Positions 44,746 through 57,100 of a stretch of DNA of 64,000 bases are shown in pieces. The position numbers were made by a program, and so were the translations under genes. This DNA is from Ryuthela nishihirai (lineage: Eukaryota; Arthropoda; Arachnida; Araneae; Heptathelidae), in the NCBI GenBank assembly GCA_038380435.1, contig JAWZYU010000025.1:44152691-44216690 (forward strand). The letters run 5' to 3'. The notes below the pieces were generated by a model. The model was given only the letters and a program-made list of their open reading frames with translations. It did not search any database and was not told the DNA's origin. The first letter of the stretch is position 1, and each line of letters starts with the position of its first letter.

Positions 44746-46150
44746 ATATATTGGTAGTTATTACAGGGGAGGGACAAAATACTGAATAACGAAATAGAAA
44801 GAACAAGTATACCTTTCAGAATTTTGTTTCTTTTTTCTTGAAAATGTTTGTTAAATAATGCATTTTAACAATAGCTGAAAAAAAGAATATATGCATTATG
44901 GAACATGTTCTCAGTCTGATTCAATTCAATACCAGGCATCTCCAAAACATTTTCCCGCATTCTGGCTCCGCATTTTGAAGACAAAGTGCCCTACCAAATA
45001 TTTTAGTCATGAGCCACCACTAAATTTTAAGTTTGACATTCAGCATTGCTTGTAATGATGATGTTTCATGGATTTTGTGTTTTCCTTAGCTCTCTAATGA
45101 TTCTTTTGCACATCAGATGGTTGTTTTAATAGCGACATTGATGCATTTCTTAATTCAAGAGAACTTATAATTTTACTTCACTCATTTCATTTAGTGGAGA
45201 CCTAAGAATACCATCTGCTTGAGCTTCAGCAGGCATTGGAGTAGCTTGTCCTTCAGTTAGTTTTTCATAATACTTGTAAACAGTTTTTGCAAACCACATC
45301 ATTAGTTGAAATGGAATGGTAGTATTGAGTAAATCCTTCAGTTTATATACTATTCTTCACCCAATTCTCAGAAATTTATTGCTTCAGCTTTCATAAATTA
45401 ATTTTTATGCCTTTTTTTTTCAAAATCTGGACAAACATACTATCTCTTTTAAAGCAACAATAGTAAGTAAATATTTTGAAACAAAATGTTATAGGAAAAA
45501 GTTTTGACTGTTAAAGTTTAAATAACTTACCATGCAAAGATACTCTTTTAAGTTGACAGGAACAAATCTGACACGTTCTATTTATACAACACCATAGGCA
45601 TCTGTTATCACAACTTTCTCCATCAAAACAGGTGCCCATCATATTCTCACCATCAAGGGAGCAGAATAAATATATTGGCTAATGCCTAATGATGTTTTCA
45701 AGATAAAGTGAAACTGATCGCAGCAAGTAGTAATTGCATTTTATTAATCCATTGTATCAAGTGTCAAAATCACATTTATATATTTTGGGACAGTTGAAAC
45801 CATGAACTTTACTATCTGTTCTGGAAGACATATAAATGGACTTCCATCATTCCTACAACAGTTGAACACATATTGAATAACATCTATTCTCATGATACAA
45901 CTAACGAAATGTAATTTCTACAGTAGAGTTTATATTGGTTTTCTAATTCATGGTTTTTAAAATTTGCCCATTCCAGATTTTTTTTATTAAATCACTTTTG
46001 AAGTCTCGCAAATGGATTTTATGTAATAATTCAGTTTTATAAACAGTGTTGTTATTTTTTTTAAATCTACATGTTAAAATATTATTTCTGCAAAATAGTG
46101 AATAGCAAATGCAATTTAGCTTTTTCTTAGGGAATAATTGTATTGTGTAA
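44746..46150. other. NAA50 intron, unassigned
   Basis: AT-rich, with no motifs in its short open frames and no repeat recognised. Confidence 0.4.
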
Positions 46151-46263
46151 CCCATGGCCAAGGGGTTAGTATGCTTGGCTACTGATCAGAGGGATCTAGG
46201 TTCAAGCCCCAGGTAAAGCATGGATGTTTGTGTTGTTTTTCTGCTGAGGTTCCACCATCCTAA
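46151..46263 (+). mobile_element. SINE-1 head fragment
   Basis: Starts CCATGGCCAAGGGGTTAG and contains the box B-like GGTTCAAGCCCC and TTTTTCTGCTGAGG. The 3' half of the SINE is missing. Confidence 0.85.
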
Positions 46264-46440
46264 CAAAACTCAGTAATAATGACAAAATTATCAAAATATT
46301 GGAAGATCTCAAAAAAAATTTTAAACTTAAGCTATAATTTCTTTTAACAGTTATTTAATTCAAGGCTTTCATTTGTAAAATGGATTCTTGAATATGGGTT
46401 TAAAATTACACAATTAAAAAGACCTTCTTGCTCAGAAATT

Positions 46441-46668
46441 AATTAAAAATAACTTAAAATTCTCTGTCATTGAGCAATAAATTTTTAAAGTTTATCTTTC
46501 AAACTATTTGTATGTTGATAGTGTCACTTCACTGAAGATGGGGCACTGTCATTGCTCCGAAAAGGCTTCTGAGTTTTCTCATAAAAACTTTCAACATACA
46601 AATAGTTTGAAGGATAAACTTTAAAATTTTATTGCTCAATGACAGAGAATTTTCAAGTTATTTTTTAT
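46441..46668. repeat. Inverted-repeat element (arms about 78 bp)
   Basis: Arms about 46441-46518 and 46591-46668 are highly complementary (few mismatches and single-base gaps) around a 72-bp centre that contains CACTGAAGATGGGGCACTGT. It is probably a fold-back transposon or MITE. No clear target duplication was seen. Confidence 0.85.
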
Positions 46669-47101
46669 TTGTATTCACTCTCAAGTGATGTGATTTTTGC
46701 TTGAGACCTTGTTTTACAGTTTTTCATAGCTTTTCTAGATATATATTGATTTCTAGCCAGACTACTAAATGCAAACTTAATCACTTGGAAAAATGTTTTG
46801 TGGCAAGTATTGTAAGGCCAAATTTCCATTCACATTTAAATGATTACTTCCTAGTAATAAGAATTTTTTCACTTTGCACCTGCCCTCATTTTAATTTAAA
46901 ATATTTTGTTTTTTGGTGATTGCTCTTTTCACATGAAAATATAAAATTTACATCACATAGTGAGGTGCCACACATTTTACTCTATTTAAGTGAAACTTGG
47001 ATTAATATTGTTGAAAGAAAATGTAAGTAATGATAAATTATTTAAGTTTGTTTAATTCTTTATATGAATGATTTATAACTATATCACGTGTCTATTTTCA
47101 G

Positions 47102-47291
47102 GCATGTTCAAGTAAACAATGACAGTGCAATTGAATTCTATAAGAAATTTGGCTTTGAAATAGTTGAAACCAAACAACACTATTACAAGCGAATAGAACC
47201 AGCAGATGCCCATGTTCTACAAAAAACTTTACGGCCTTGCTCAAAACCACAGATTACACAAAATGGAACTTGGGAAAGAGAGAGGTCATAG
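47102..47291 (+). CDS. NAA50: N-alpha-acetyltransferase 50, last coding exon
   Basis: After acceptor TATTTTCAG the exon begins with G, completing the codon split from 36972. It encodes HVQVNNDSAIEFYKKFGFEI, then VETKQHYYKRIEPADAH, a C-terminal tail and TAG (47289-47291). The His of HVQ is the catalytic His of NAA50, and the YYKRIEPADAH segment carries the paired Tyr of the peptide-binding site. Identity to the animal family is high through LQKTL. The last about 20 residues are species-specific. The Met at about 47088 that opens an apparent frame lies upstream of the acceptor and is not a start. Confidence 0.97.
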
Positions 47292-49640
47292 TTAATTATG
47301 TGAATAGAAAATTGTATATTGCATGGAACTTAAGGGGAAAAAGCTATTATTAGTGGACTGCTGTAAAAGACTAAGGAATAATGTGTATTGAGATGGGTGG
47401 AAACTCATCAACAGGTGCTTACCATTGTCCTCAACAAGACTTATGTGGTGCCAAAGAGTGTTTGTCTTTTTTTAACCACCAGTAGGCTTTTTTTTTTTTA
47501 AAGTTTAGGTACTAGAATTATGTTTTGTTTTTGGAAATTTAGTGTTATTTTTATACCTGCAACTAAAGAAGGTGTTATTATCCTTACCTAAAAATTCAAA
47601 TAATTGTGTCTATGCTTGCTAATTAAATACATGATTTGTTTTTTGGGGGGCTGGGTGGGAGGGGGGTTCTTTTGCAGTGTATCTTTATTTATTCATGCCT
47701 TATATATATATATATTGGTAATTACTCTATATTCAGATAATTATATACTGTACCATTTGGTACTTTAACAGTGAAAATGAAATGATTACATAGCAAGTGT
47801 AATCATTTCATCCCCTGCCCCTTACTTTAAATGAAAATGAACAGAGTTTTTATTGCGTTCTTTCTTAGAATGTTTTTAACATCACTTAACTAATAGTTTT
47901 AGCTATGGTAATTTAATGTTGTTTACAATCTGTGTAATTTTGAAAAGTAGCAAATTGTTTTGCCATTTTGTTGATGCTGCTTTATTTAGTCTTATTATGC
48001 ATTATGGCAGTTCATATAATAAAATGTTACAAAGTATGTAAAATCAGATGGAACTAAATATGAATATTTTTATGTGAAAGCTTACTGAAATCCTGACCTA
48101 TTGCTGATTAAGTAAATGTGATTTTGCCAACAGTTCCATGCTAAAATATTGATCCCTGATCTATTATAATACGTAATATAAAAGTTCTACTGTTGCATAT
48201 TGCTTTAAAAATATTATAACAATACCTAGAGTCACACCTTGACAGATTCAGGATACCTAGATGTCTAACTTATGGCCTGCTGACTAATGTGATGCATGTT
48301 TGGAAAATGATAAATAGTAAGGAATTTGAAGCTTATTATCCTGAAAGTTAGGTATATTTGTTCAGCCCTAATTATAGTTATTTGATTTTTGTGATGCATG
48401 TTTATTTATGGAAATATATGTATGTTACATCACCTCACAATATTTGTATATATTATTTTACCATTCTTGTTACTATCAGAGATGTTAAAGCAGGCCTGCA
48501 GACACTATATATTAAGCCATAGAGTTCAGAATAATACTGTTTGGTAGCTTCCAAATATTTGATTCTTCATTGAGTCATTTTTAAATAACTTTAAAATGCA
48601 TTTTATGATGACAGTTTTATTATTTGTTTGATATGTTTTGTTTGGCATTTTGAAGTAATGTGTGTTACTCAAAACACTTCAGTAAATTGCAGTTTTTTTA
48701 AAGCTTAGTTTGAATTTTGCATTAATTGAATTATTTTTGCTTCCAGCTGCTAATCTTAGTAAACATTGCATATTGACACTGTAAAAGTTTTGCTGCCTCT
48801 GTTTTACAGTCCAATATTTATTTTGATGTATTTGGTAACCATTCAGTTGAAATGCCGACATGAATCTAATTGGCATGTAAATATATTCTGTTTCAACCAC
48901 ATATAACCAACATTTGCTAGCAAAGCTGGCTCCAAGCATTTATAGGCAGTATATTGTGGTGCAGCAAAATTCAAGATCCAAAAAATATTGCTGTCTGGGC
49001 AATATTTTTATATAAAACCCTTCAGCTGGTCTTCTTTTCTGGATTCCTGTTGCTATTCTAGCATCTTCTGAAAAAGGTGATAAACTATATATAAGTGTAT
49101 GTTATTGTAGAGCATAAAGAGATATAAATTCATTCATCATAAAATAATGCATAAATTGTGTTAATTCATGCCATAAAAATTATAGTTCTGCTGATATGTA
49201 AATTTTATATAACACAGTAGGTTATAAGTTAAAAATTTATTAATCCAGAAATGTATAAACATGTGATATAAAGTTTACTAGAAATAACAGTTTTAAATGA
49301 TGTTTTAGACTTTCAGCTTTTTTTTAATCTATTAATACAAGTATTTAAGGTGCAAAATTTAGAACATGTGTTTCATTGTAATACATTAAACTGATTATGA
49401 ATACAAGTTTTTTCATGTGTAATTCAGTTATGAGATCCAGAAAGTAAAAATTAAATTTATATTAATTCACACATTTCATAAATATATGGTTTCATGTATG
49501 ATTTGAGCTTCACCACTTACTGCATATGAAGTTTCTCATTTCCATGTAAATGATGCAAAACTTGTTTGGTATAGTAGTTAATAAACTTACTGCTATGCAG
49601 TAAGCCTGACCTCTTACAGTTGTGTATATGAAATAAAAAT
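47292..49640 (+). other. NAA50 3' untranslated region and downstream sequence (inferred)
   Basis: AT-rich sequence without a gene follows the stop. Poly(A) signal candidates AATAAA lie at 48018-48023 and 49632-49637. A perfect hairpin occupies 47778-47810 (13-bp arms) and a G-rich run 47645-47666. The extent of the transcript is inferred only. Confidence 0.5.
47645..47666 (+). promoter_or_regulatory. G-quadruplex-forming run in the presumed NAA50 3' UTR
   Basis: Four G runs (GGGGGG, GGG, GGG, GGGGGG) are separated by loops of 2, 1 and 1 bases, the canonical pattern for a stable quadruplex on the sense strand. The role is inferred. Confidence 0.6.
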
Positions 49641-52261
49641 AAGGACAAACTATTAAACCTTAAAAAAAATTTCACTTCATTTTATTAGTTGGCATCAGTT
49701 ATTAAAAAAGTATAATTTTAAGTAGGTTTATTTACACGTAACTATATACCTGAATCACTGATACTTAAAGTGACCAAGGTGGAAAACTTCTAGGTTATCT
49801 CCTGGACTCAAAAATGAGATATTTTGGTTATGCTCCATTTTGCCTATTTGCATGCTGATGACAACTGGTTCATTACAAGAAAATCTTGTGCTCTTAAATC
49901 TAGCATATAATCTACACTGGAATCACTCCAAAAGAAATACCACTGACAATATACAAAAGTTTAATTGCAATCCTCTGATGTTTAATGCTCAAAACTGAGA
50001 CTCAAGCATGTCCCTTTGTACTTAAACATCTCCAAAACCATTAATTGTCAACACCATCACACACATTAGCAAGCCTAACCTCCCCCCCTCCTTCCCTCCC
50101 CAATTGGAATTTTCTGTGGCTGCACAGTTTACAGATTTTGCTTTTGCTGTTTTTAGTGACCAATGCTCATCTCCTCTTGCAGCCAAATGCATGTCCTGCT
50201 TTTGGCATTTTGCAGATTTACTTCTCAAATGCTTCAAGTCTGGGAATTGTCTTTAACAAAGAACTGTGCATAATGAACTGCAAAGTTTACATTAAATTGC
50301 AATTCTACTCAATAGGCACTTAATTTCACATTAACTAGTTTTAATGGAAGTTTTATTTAAAAGTTTAATAAATGAAAATTCCTTATGCAAAATCTACAGT
50401 CCATGCTCTCTAAAAGTAATATGAAATTAAGAACCTTTATTAACAACAAAAAGTATGGGAACATTGGAGTTAAAAATGAATAATACCAGTGCATACACCA
50501 AAAACAAAGTGTAGAAATAATATATTATCAAGTCAAAATAGTGATAATTTTAGCATACGACAGTCATAAGTAATAGCAAAACCCAGTTATGAGAGTGTAC
50601 ATATTATGCTAGTATACATGTTTATCTATTCACTTGCTTAATTAAGTAAACAAGAGATGAGTTCATGCTGAGCCCAAGCAGGTGCAGGTTCAAAATTGCA
50701 CAGATGACTTCAAGCTAGGGCTCAGAGTATTTTAAATTTCGGATATTTCTTGTAATTGTGAAAAAAAAAATGAGTAAAAATATAAAATATTTATTATAAT
50801 TTCAACCTTTCAGTGTCAGTCTTTAGTAATAAGCACCACACAGCATTTGATTATATTTTGCATATTCTGTATCTTTAATGAACAATCTCTTTGCATTTTT
50901 AATGATGCTCCACAACTTAGTTTTTTACTGATATTTCTGAGATTTTCTATTCCAAATAAACATTAACATTTTAATTTTGTCATAAAATGATTATAATTAA
51001 TAAAACAAGAATAAATTATTAGCTAGTGTATTTTTTTTCTTATGATATATATTTGTCTTATGATGTGCCAGAGAAATATTTCCTCAACTAGGGCTTGACC
51101 AGATTTTGGCTCAATAACTTTGGGCAGGCACAGGTCCAAAAAAATTGAGCCAAAACTCATCTCTACTAAGAGAGTAAAGAAAAAAACTATTAATAATAAA
51201 TAGAAGATACCATAATAAACATAATAATGGAAGTAATATTAACTTTTTATATGATATTGTGCATCTATCTCAATCAAAGCTATTGTGCATTAATTTATTG
51301 CCTACAGAAGTTGAATGAATGTTGAGCATCACAAGTAATTCTTAGAGAAAAAAAATTAGCCCCAAGAGACTGGTTCAGGCATTGATATCTAAAATGTTGA
51401 ATTTTAGAAATATTTTCCTACATTGGATAAAAAGTAGGAAATTTGTTTATAAATATTGGTTAAAGTTAAGGAAGAGCACAATGATATTAACCTAATTAAT
51501 TAACACAAAGTTAACTATGTAAATAGAACTAAAATGTTCTCAAATTACATTAATTAAACTGGTAGTTTGCACTAATGTGGTTCAGTATCAAAATTTGCCA
51601 GTGACAAACTTAGCAGACTTGTAAGTACACAATATTTGCATTATAGTTCTCTTTAAATTGATTTAAAGGATACATGCCATTTATCTTAAAGTATGAAGAA
51701 GAAAGTTCAAGACTCAAGTTCATTTAACAAAGCTTCTTGCATGCAACTGTTGGTGGTTGATGTTATATCCTTTGAATGGAGTTTTGATGTTATTCCACTA
51801 CTGTTGTATTGCAAGTAGTTTTTTTTTTTTTTGAGAACCAGCCCACTTTAAAGGGGGGAGGGGAAGAGTTACAACACCCTTAAAAAATTGCCATCTCAAC
51901 TGTAGGAGGACTGGTTTCCGTGTAAAGGAAGTCCTTTTTTGTTTCTGTATTCAAGACCTCATTCATTCTCAGGAAATAATAAAAGATCAAAATTTTCTGA
52001 TTGGAAAATCAAGAAATAATTTTCAAGAATTAGCATGCATATTATTTAAACTTTACCAATGTTTTAAAAAAGAATATGCAGCAAGTTGTAAGATGTCCTC
52101 ATCATAATTCCAAAAGACTTATAATGGTGTTACTTGGTGTATTTGCCTTTTTGATCCCTTCTGACTGAGAGTTAATGTTCTTAAAAACATTTTGCTTTAA
52201 GTGATCATTTTTAAGCTTTTTTCATAATTTATACTTTATTTTTCAAAAGAATACACAAATG
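49641..52261. other. AT-rich intergenic sequence
   Basis: No gene seen. A C-rich run at about 50081-50101 could form a quadruplex on the minus strand, and a poly(T) run lies near 51820-51833. No repeat family was recognised. Confidence 0.45.
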
Positions 52262-53419
52262 CACTGAAAAGCCAAAACATTATGCTAATAGCTGCTAATA
52301 TGATATTGGTCCTCCATGTACCCCCAAAACAGCTCTTACCCAGCGAGGCATGGATGCTACAAGATTTCTAAAGTTGTCTTGTAGTATCTGGTAACAACAT
52401 GTTACCAGCAGATCCTTTAACTCTTGCAAGTTACGTGATTAAGCCACTGCAGATCGGATATGTTGTTCCAACACAAACCACAGATGCTCGATTGGATTGA
52501 TGTCTGGGGAATTTGGAAGTCTTCCTCATGTTTTGTGAACTATTCTCGAACAATCCAGTCAATATGGCATGGTGCATTATCCTGCAGAAAGAAGGCACTA
52601 CTAGAGGGATGTACCTGGTCTGCAGTAATGTTTAGGTAGGTGGTAGTCATCATAGTTTCCTGCACATGAATGACTGGACCCAGAGTTTCCTAGCAGAACA
52701 TTGCCCAAAGCATTACACTTCCTCCACTGGCCTGTTTTCATCCCTCAGTGCATCCTGGTGCCAACACTTCCCCAGGTAAATGATGCACACGTACCCGGCA
52801 GGCACATGGTGCAACAGAAAGCGAGATTCATTGGACCAGACGACCTTCCAATCACTCAAGGTCCAGTTTTGATGCTCGCATGCCCATTGTAGGCGCTTTC
52901 GATGGTGAACCAAGGTTAGCATGGCACTCAGAGTGGCCTGCAGCTACACAACTCCATTTTCAGCAGGGTTAGTTGTACTGTGTGTTGTGACACATTACTC
53001 CCATCATCAGCATTCAAATTATGGGTGAGTTGTGCCACAATATCCTTTCTGTTGACTAATACCATACAGGATGGCCTTCACTCACCTCTAGCATTGATGA
53101 GCTGTGGCCGGCCCACGCCTTGCTGGCAATTCGTGGTTTTTCCCTCCTCGGACCACTTTTTGAAGATACTAACCACTGCTGACTGAGCACCCCACAAGCC
53201 TTGCCATCTCGGAAATGCTCTGACCCAGTCGTCCAAACTCACTTAAGTCCGCTGCCTTTCCCATCTGAAGAACAAGAATAACACTGATTAACAGAGCTCA
53301 ATATCAGGTGTTATTTATACCGTTTCATGACTTTTACACACACACACACACCATCATTTCCTGCAGTTGCTTCGATTTGCATAAAGACTCGCTGGTCATA
53401 ATGTTTTGGCTCTACTGTG
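52262..53419 (-). mobile_element. Tc1-like transposon (type D2), decayed copy
   Basis: Ends are CACTGAAAAGCCAAAACATT (left) and, inverted, CACAGTAGAGCCAAAACATT (right). Sequence and order match the element at 29783-30903 in reverse. A frame at 52713-52922 reads LTLVHHRKRLQWACEHQNWTLSDWK, then VWSNESRFLLHHV, in which the first catalytic Asp has become Asn. It is inactive. Confidence 0.85.
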
Positions 53420-53429
53420 TACACACTTA

Positions 53430-54480
53430 ATGGTCATTGAATTATGACCATCCTCCCAATACCATGTCAAGCCTTCTCAGGTTCAAATAACTGCCTGAAT
53501 ACAACATTACATGAATGTCACTAGCTTTACCTCTGGTGCAGCCAAATTGGCTCTAAAGCACTCCACAGTTGAATAATCATGGCCACTGGTGTATTAGTCT
53601 TTTGGATCACTGTTCCACAACATCCCACAGATATTAATGGGATTGAGATCTGGGGAGTTGATCATGTGAGAGGATGAGGTTGTTCAAATGTTCTGCAAAC
53701 TATTCCTATGTAATATGACCCTGGTGAAATGGTGATTTGTTTTGATGAAAGATTCCTTTACCATTGGGGAACAGCATCAACATTAAAGAATGCACTTGAT
53801 CTCCAATAATGTTCAAGTCCACACCCTTCACACAATGTCTCACCTGTTTCAGAGGACCCAATGTTTCCGACCCGACATTCTCCAGCCCATGACAAGAGAG
53901 AGGTGTGCAAGTAGATATATGATTTTTTGGACCAATAGACTCTGCCATTTGGCAGGGTTCATTTTCAAATTTCAAATATCCATACTTGATGTTCCCAGTA
54001 CCCTTCAAGTTTCAGTTTTTGATGTTGTGTGGGGTTAGAAGTGGTACACTGATGCTCCAAACGATGGAGAATTTAATGCATTGTCCTACTGGAAATGTGT
54101 TGTGACTATCCAACATCATATTTTCAGGTCAGTGCCTCAACTGTTGATTGGCTGTTGACCTAAAGAAAATATTGGACTTATATCTCACCTTAAACATTTG
54201 CCTGTGTTTTCCACCAAAAATTCCGCAATCCACTTCCTTTAGTGTTCCATTTCACATACATCTTTGCAACAGCTGCTCTGGGACAACTAACAAAATGTTG
54301 TTTCCAAGATATAGGCACCTGCATACCTGACACCAACGATCATGCCTCTTTCAAATTGTGATGAACCCTACCATATGCAATTATTTGTGTCACTTTTTAA
54401 TTCGCATGTCTCACAAACTTCACATTGAACTGAATGCTGACACTTTTGGCATTCTTCACAACATATTCAGCATAGAATAG
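53430..54480 (-). mobile_element. Tc1-like transposon remnant (type D4)
   Basis: The minus-strand frame 53706-54008 has TLGPLKQVRHCVKGVDL, then DQVHSLMLMLFPNGKGIFHQN, which corresponds to the middle of Tc1 transposases but with Asn in place of the second Asp. Around 53640 the region for SPDLNPIE reads PIN. Both changes abolish the DDE site. Terminal repeats were not found, so the limits are approximate. Confidence 0.65.
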
Positions 54481-55921
54481 GGCTATCATAATTTAACTAT
54501 CACTCAGTATAATATTTTATGTTTAGGCCCAGATCTGTAAAGAAAATAGGGTGGGAGGGGAAAGCAAGATCAAGTTGAAATGAACAGGAACACCATTCTG
54601 GTATACAATTTTATCACCTGTTTTAGCGGCCTTAAACAAATTTCCTGAAAAATATTGGTAATATATATTAATTGCCTCCATTTGGTTACTAGTATTCTGA
54701 AGGGTGGCAGGGACTGCACTCCTTGCCCCATGTATCTCGCCTGTATGCTTTATATCTTGTCAAAAGTATAATAAAAATACTTAAATAATTACCACTCTTT
54801 TTCTTCCCTTTTTTGGTTTTGAAAATTTTTATACATTTAAATGTGTAATATTGCTTTTTCTCTCGTAATTTATCAAAACATGCATTGAGTACACATACAA
54901 AAATTATACAAGATACAATGAAAAATGAAACCAAATTATGGTGTAAAAATAATCAACATCAGCGAGTATGATATGGTCTAACTACTACATACCACCTTGC
55001 CATGCTACCACAATTAAATGAATTTCTCAATTGGCAGAATTTTTTCTCAATATAGTGGATACCAAAAATTAATTTGTTGTGGTATTCTGAAATGTGCATA
55101 GTGTCTGCTGAAATGCCAAGGTGGGATACTCCTAAGTGAAGTATTTGCTATAGATTAATTGTGTAATTTACGTATTTTTACACTGAACTTAATTTTTAAA
55201 AGATAACTGAGTCGGTCTAACAGAATGAAAATAATTTTGAAATGAATGCTTAGCATGTTTACATTATAGATTTATTTTTTGCAATTATTCTTGTGTGATA
55301 TGCAAACTGGTATAACCAGTGTTGGATTCTTTTATACTCTGTTGTCTCACTTTAACTTTGTAGCACTGCCAAAGGTATAGGGCCACATTATGTGGTAACC
55401 AAGTATACAACGTTTTCAGGCACTTCTTTATTATTATTTGAATTAATTTATTTCATTTGGGTAGTAAATAATTTATTTTTTGTCTGTGTTTCTTAACTTC
55501 TTGTTGACTACCATATACTTCTCCAGTCTTTTGTAATTCTACAAATTTAGTGTGAGACAGAGTATAGAGATGTACAATGCACTCTTAGCATTGTTCCTCT
55601 TATTGAGTAATAAACATACTGCTTGTTGTTTTATAAAGTCAGTTTCCTTCATTTAACACATTGAAACTGCTTTTCAAATTTCATAGGTTTAATTTTTGAC
55701 ATAACTAGAAATATTTGCCCTTAAAAATGGATTTGGAAAGGTGTATGGTGAGGCATTGCCACACCAAAAATAATAAATGAATTTAAAATTTAGTATTCAG
55801 TACTTCTCGTATTTAAATCAGCATAATTTTTTTATTTATTTTGTAATCATTAGTTGACACGTGAACATTTCCATTGGCTGATTTTATCTGTTCAACCAAT
55901 GGTCGAATGTCTTGTTACTTT
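54481..55921. other. AT-rich intergenic sequence
   Basis: No gene or repeat recognised. The minus-strand frame at 54689-54934 is lysine/isoleucine-rich without motifs. Confidence 0.4.
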
Positions 55922-56291
55922 GGGGCAATAGTGGCTCAGTCAGTACCGGCAAGACTCAATTTGCAGTTTCTAGAATCAAGTCCCAACTGGGGCCAACATT
56001 GAGATTTATCTCTGCAAAACTTCCCATCCTGCCCTCAGTCATTAGAGGACACCAAAGGGATTGGAAAAGCTGTCGTCCGTTGTATGGAACATTAAGCCTT
56101 GGCCCTGTGTGTGTAAAGCTAGACTCTGTGCACATTAAAGAACATGCTGGATGGCTTTTGATGGGTGGCTACCATCAGTATCCTAACAGCTGTCCAGTGG
56201 GTCCCCTTCCCCAAACCTCTGAGCCCTCAGGGTCCTTGGGACCTGAGTCTCATTGTGTGCAAAAAGTGCCGCTCAGGTAAAACTACCCAAC
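55922..56291 (+). mobile_element. SINE-2, old diverged copy
   Basis: Full-length arrangement with many substitutions (head TGGCTCAGTCAGTACC, body AACATTAAGCC and GTGCACATTAAAGAAC). The flanks TCTTGTTACTT and TCTTGCTACTT are a decayed target duplication. Confidence 0.85.
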
Positions 56292-56737
56292 CTCTTGCTA
56301 CTTGGTGACAGTTTTCATTTCACTACGGAAAGCTCAATAAGCCTAAAGTTTCCTGACAAGATGTGTTTAAACCTTAACAACTCAGTAGTGTCCAACGGAC
56401 ACATTTTCAAGTTGATTTACATACAGAATCAAAAGAGTTTATTGTGAAATCACTTTGTCTAATTTATTATCCCCTTTGCTTTATCTCCCAAATTTTCTTA
56501 CCAAAGTTTTCTAAAAGAATTTTTTTAACTACTGATCAGTTACGGTACAAAAGCATACTGCGTTGTTAAGGGTTAAACTGAGTTGCCAGCTTTTTATTTT
56601 GCCAAGGAAGGAACGAGTATGTATGAAAATTTAAGAACAGCAATTATAACCTCTTTTGATAAACTCTTTTGATATAAAAATATAAATTTTGTTAAATATT
56701 TGGTCTACAAGAGAATGCTAATAATCAGGTGCAGCAC
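56292..56737. other. Unassigned AT-rich spacer
   Basis: Nothing recognised. Confidence 0.4.
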
Positions 56738-57100
56738 CTCCACCTCATCATCCATCCCCAAGCAGCCATGGGCTACGGAGGTCCAACCAGACAGCGCAGT
56801 TTAATTCTCCAAGCATATCTGTCCTGAGCTACATCTGCTGCATCCGGCCACTGCACACCAGGTCTTGTTTGACGTTGTCTGCCCACCGCATCCTAGGTCC
56901 CTCCCTCTAGGCACACTGTTCATAACCCTATTTTCCAATCTATAATTATTCCTATGGGCAACATAGCCAAACCAGCGGAGTCTCTGCACAATATGCTGCT
57001 TAAAGGAGGTTGCAAATCCTTTGCCTAACCTCATCATTAGTTACAAAGTTGAACCACCTAATGCCCAAGATACTGTGTAAGCATCTGGAATCAAAAGCAT

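Noticed and set aside
47088..47291. A separate small protein starting at 47088
   Set aside because: The Met lies before the splice acceptor at 47101, and the rest is the last NAA50 exon, with perfect phase to the previous exon.
54689..54934. A membrane-like 81-residue protein on the minus strand
   Set aside because: Hydrophobic Ile/Phe-rich appearance comes from AT-rich sequence. No start context, neighbours or motif.
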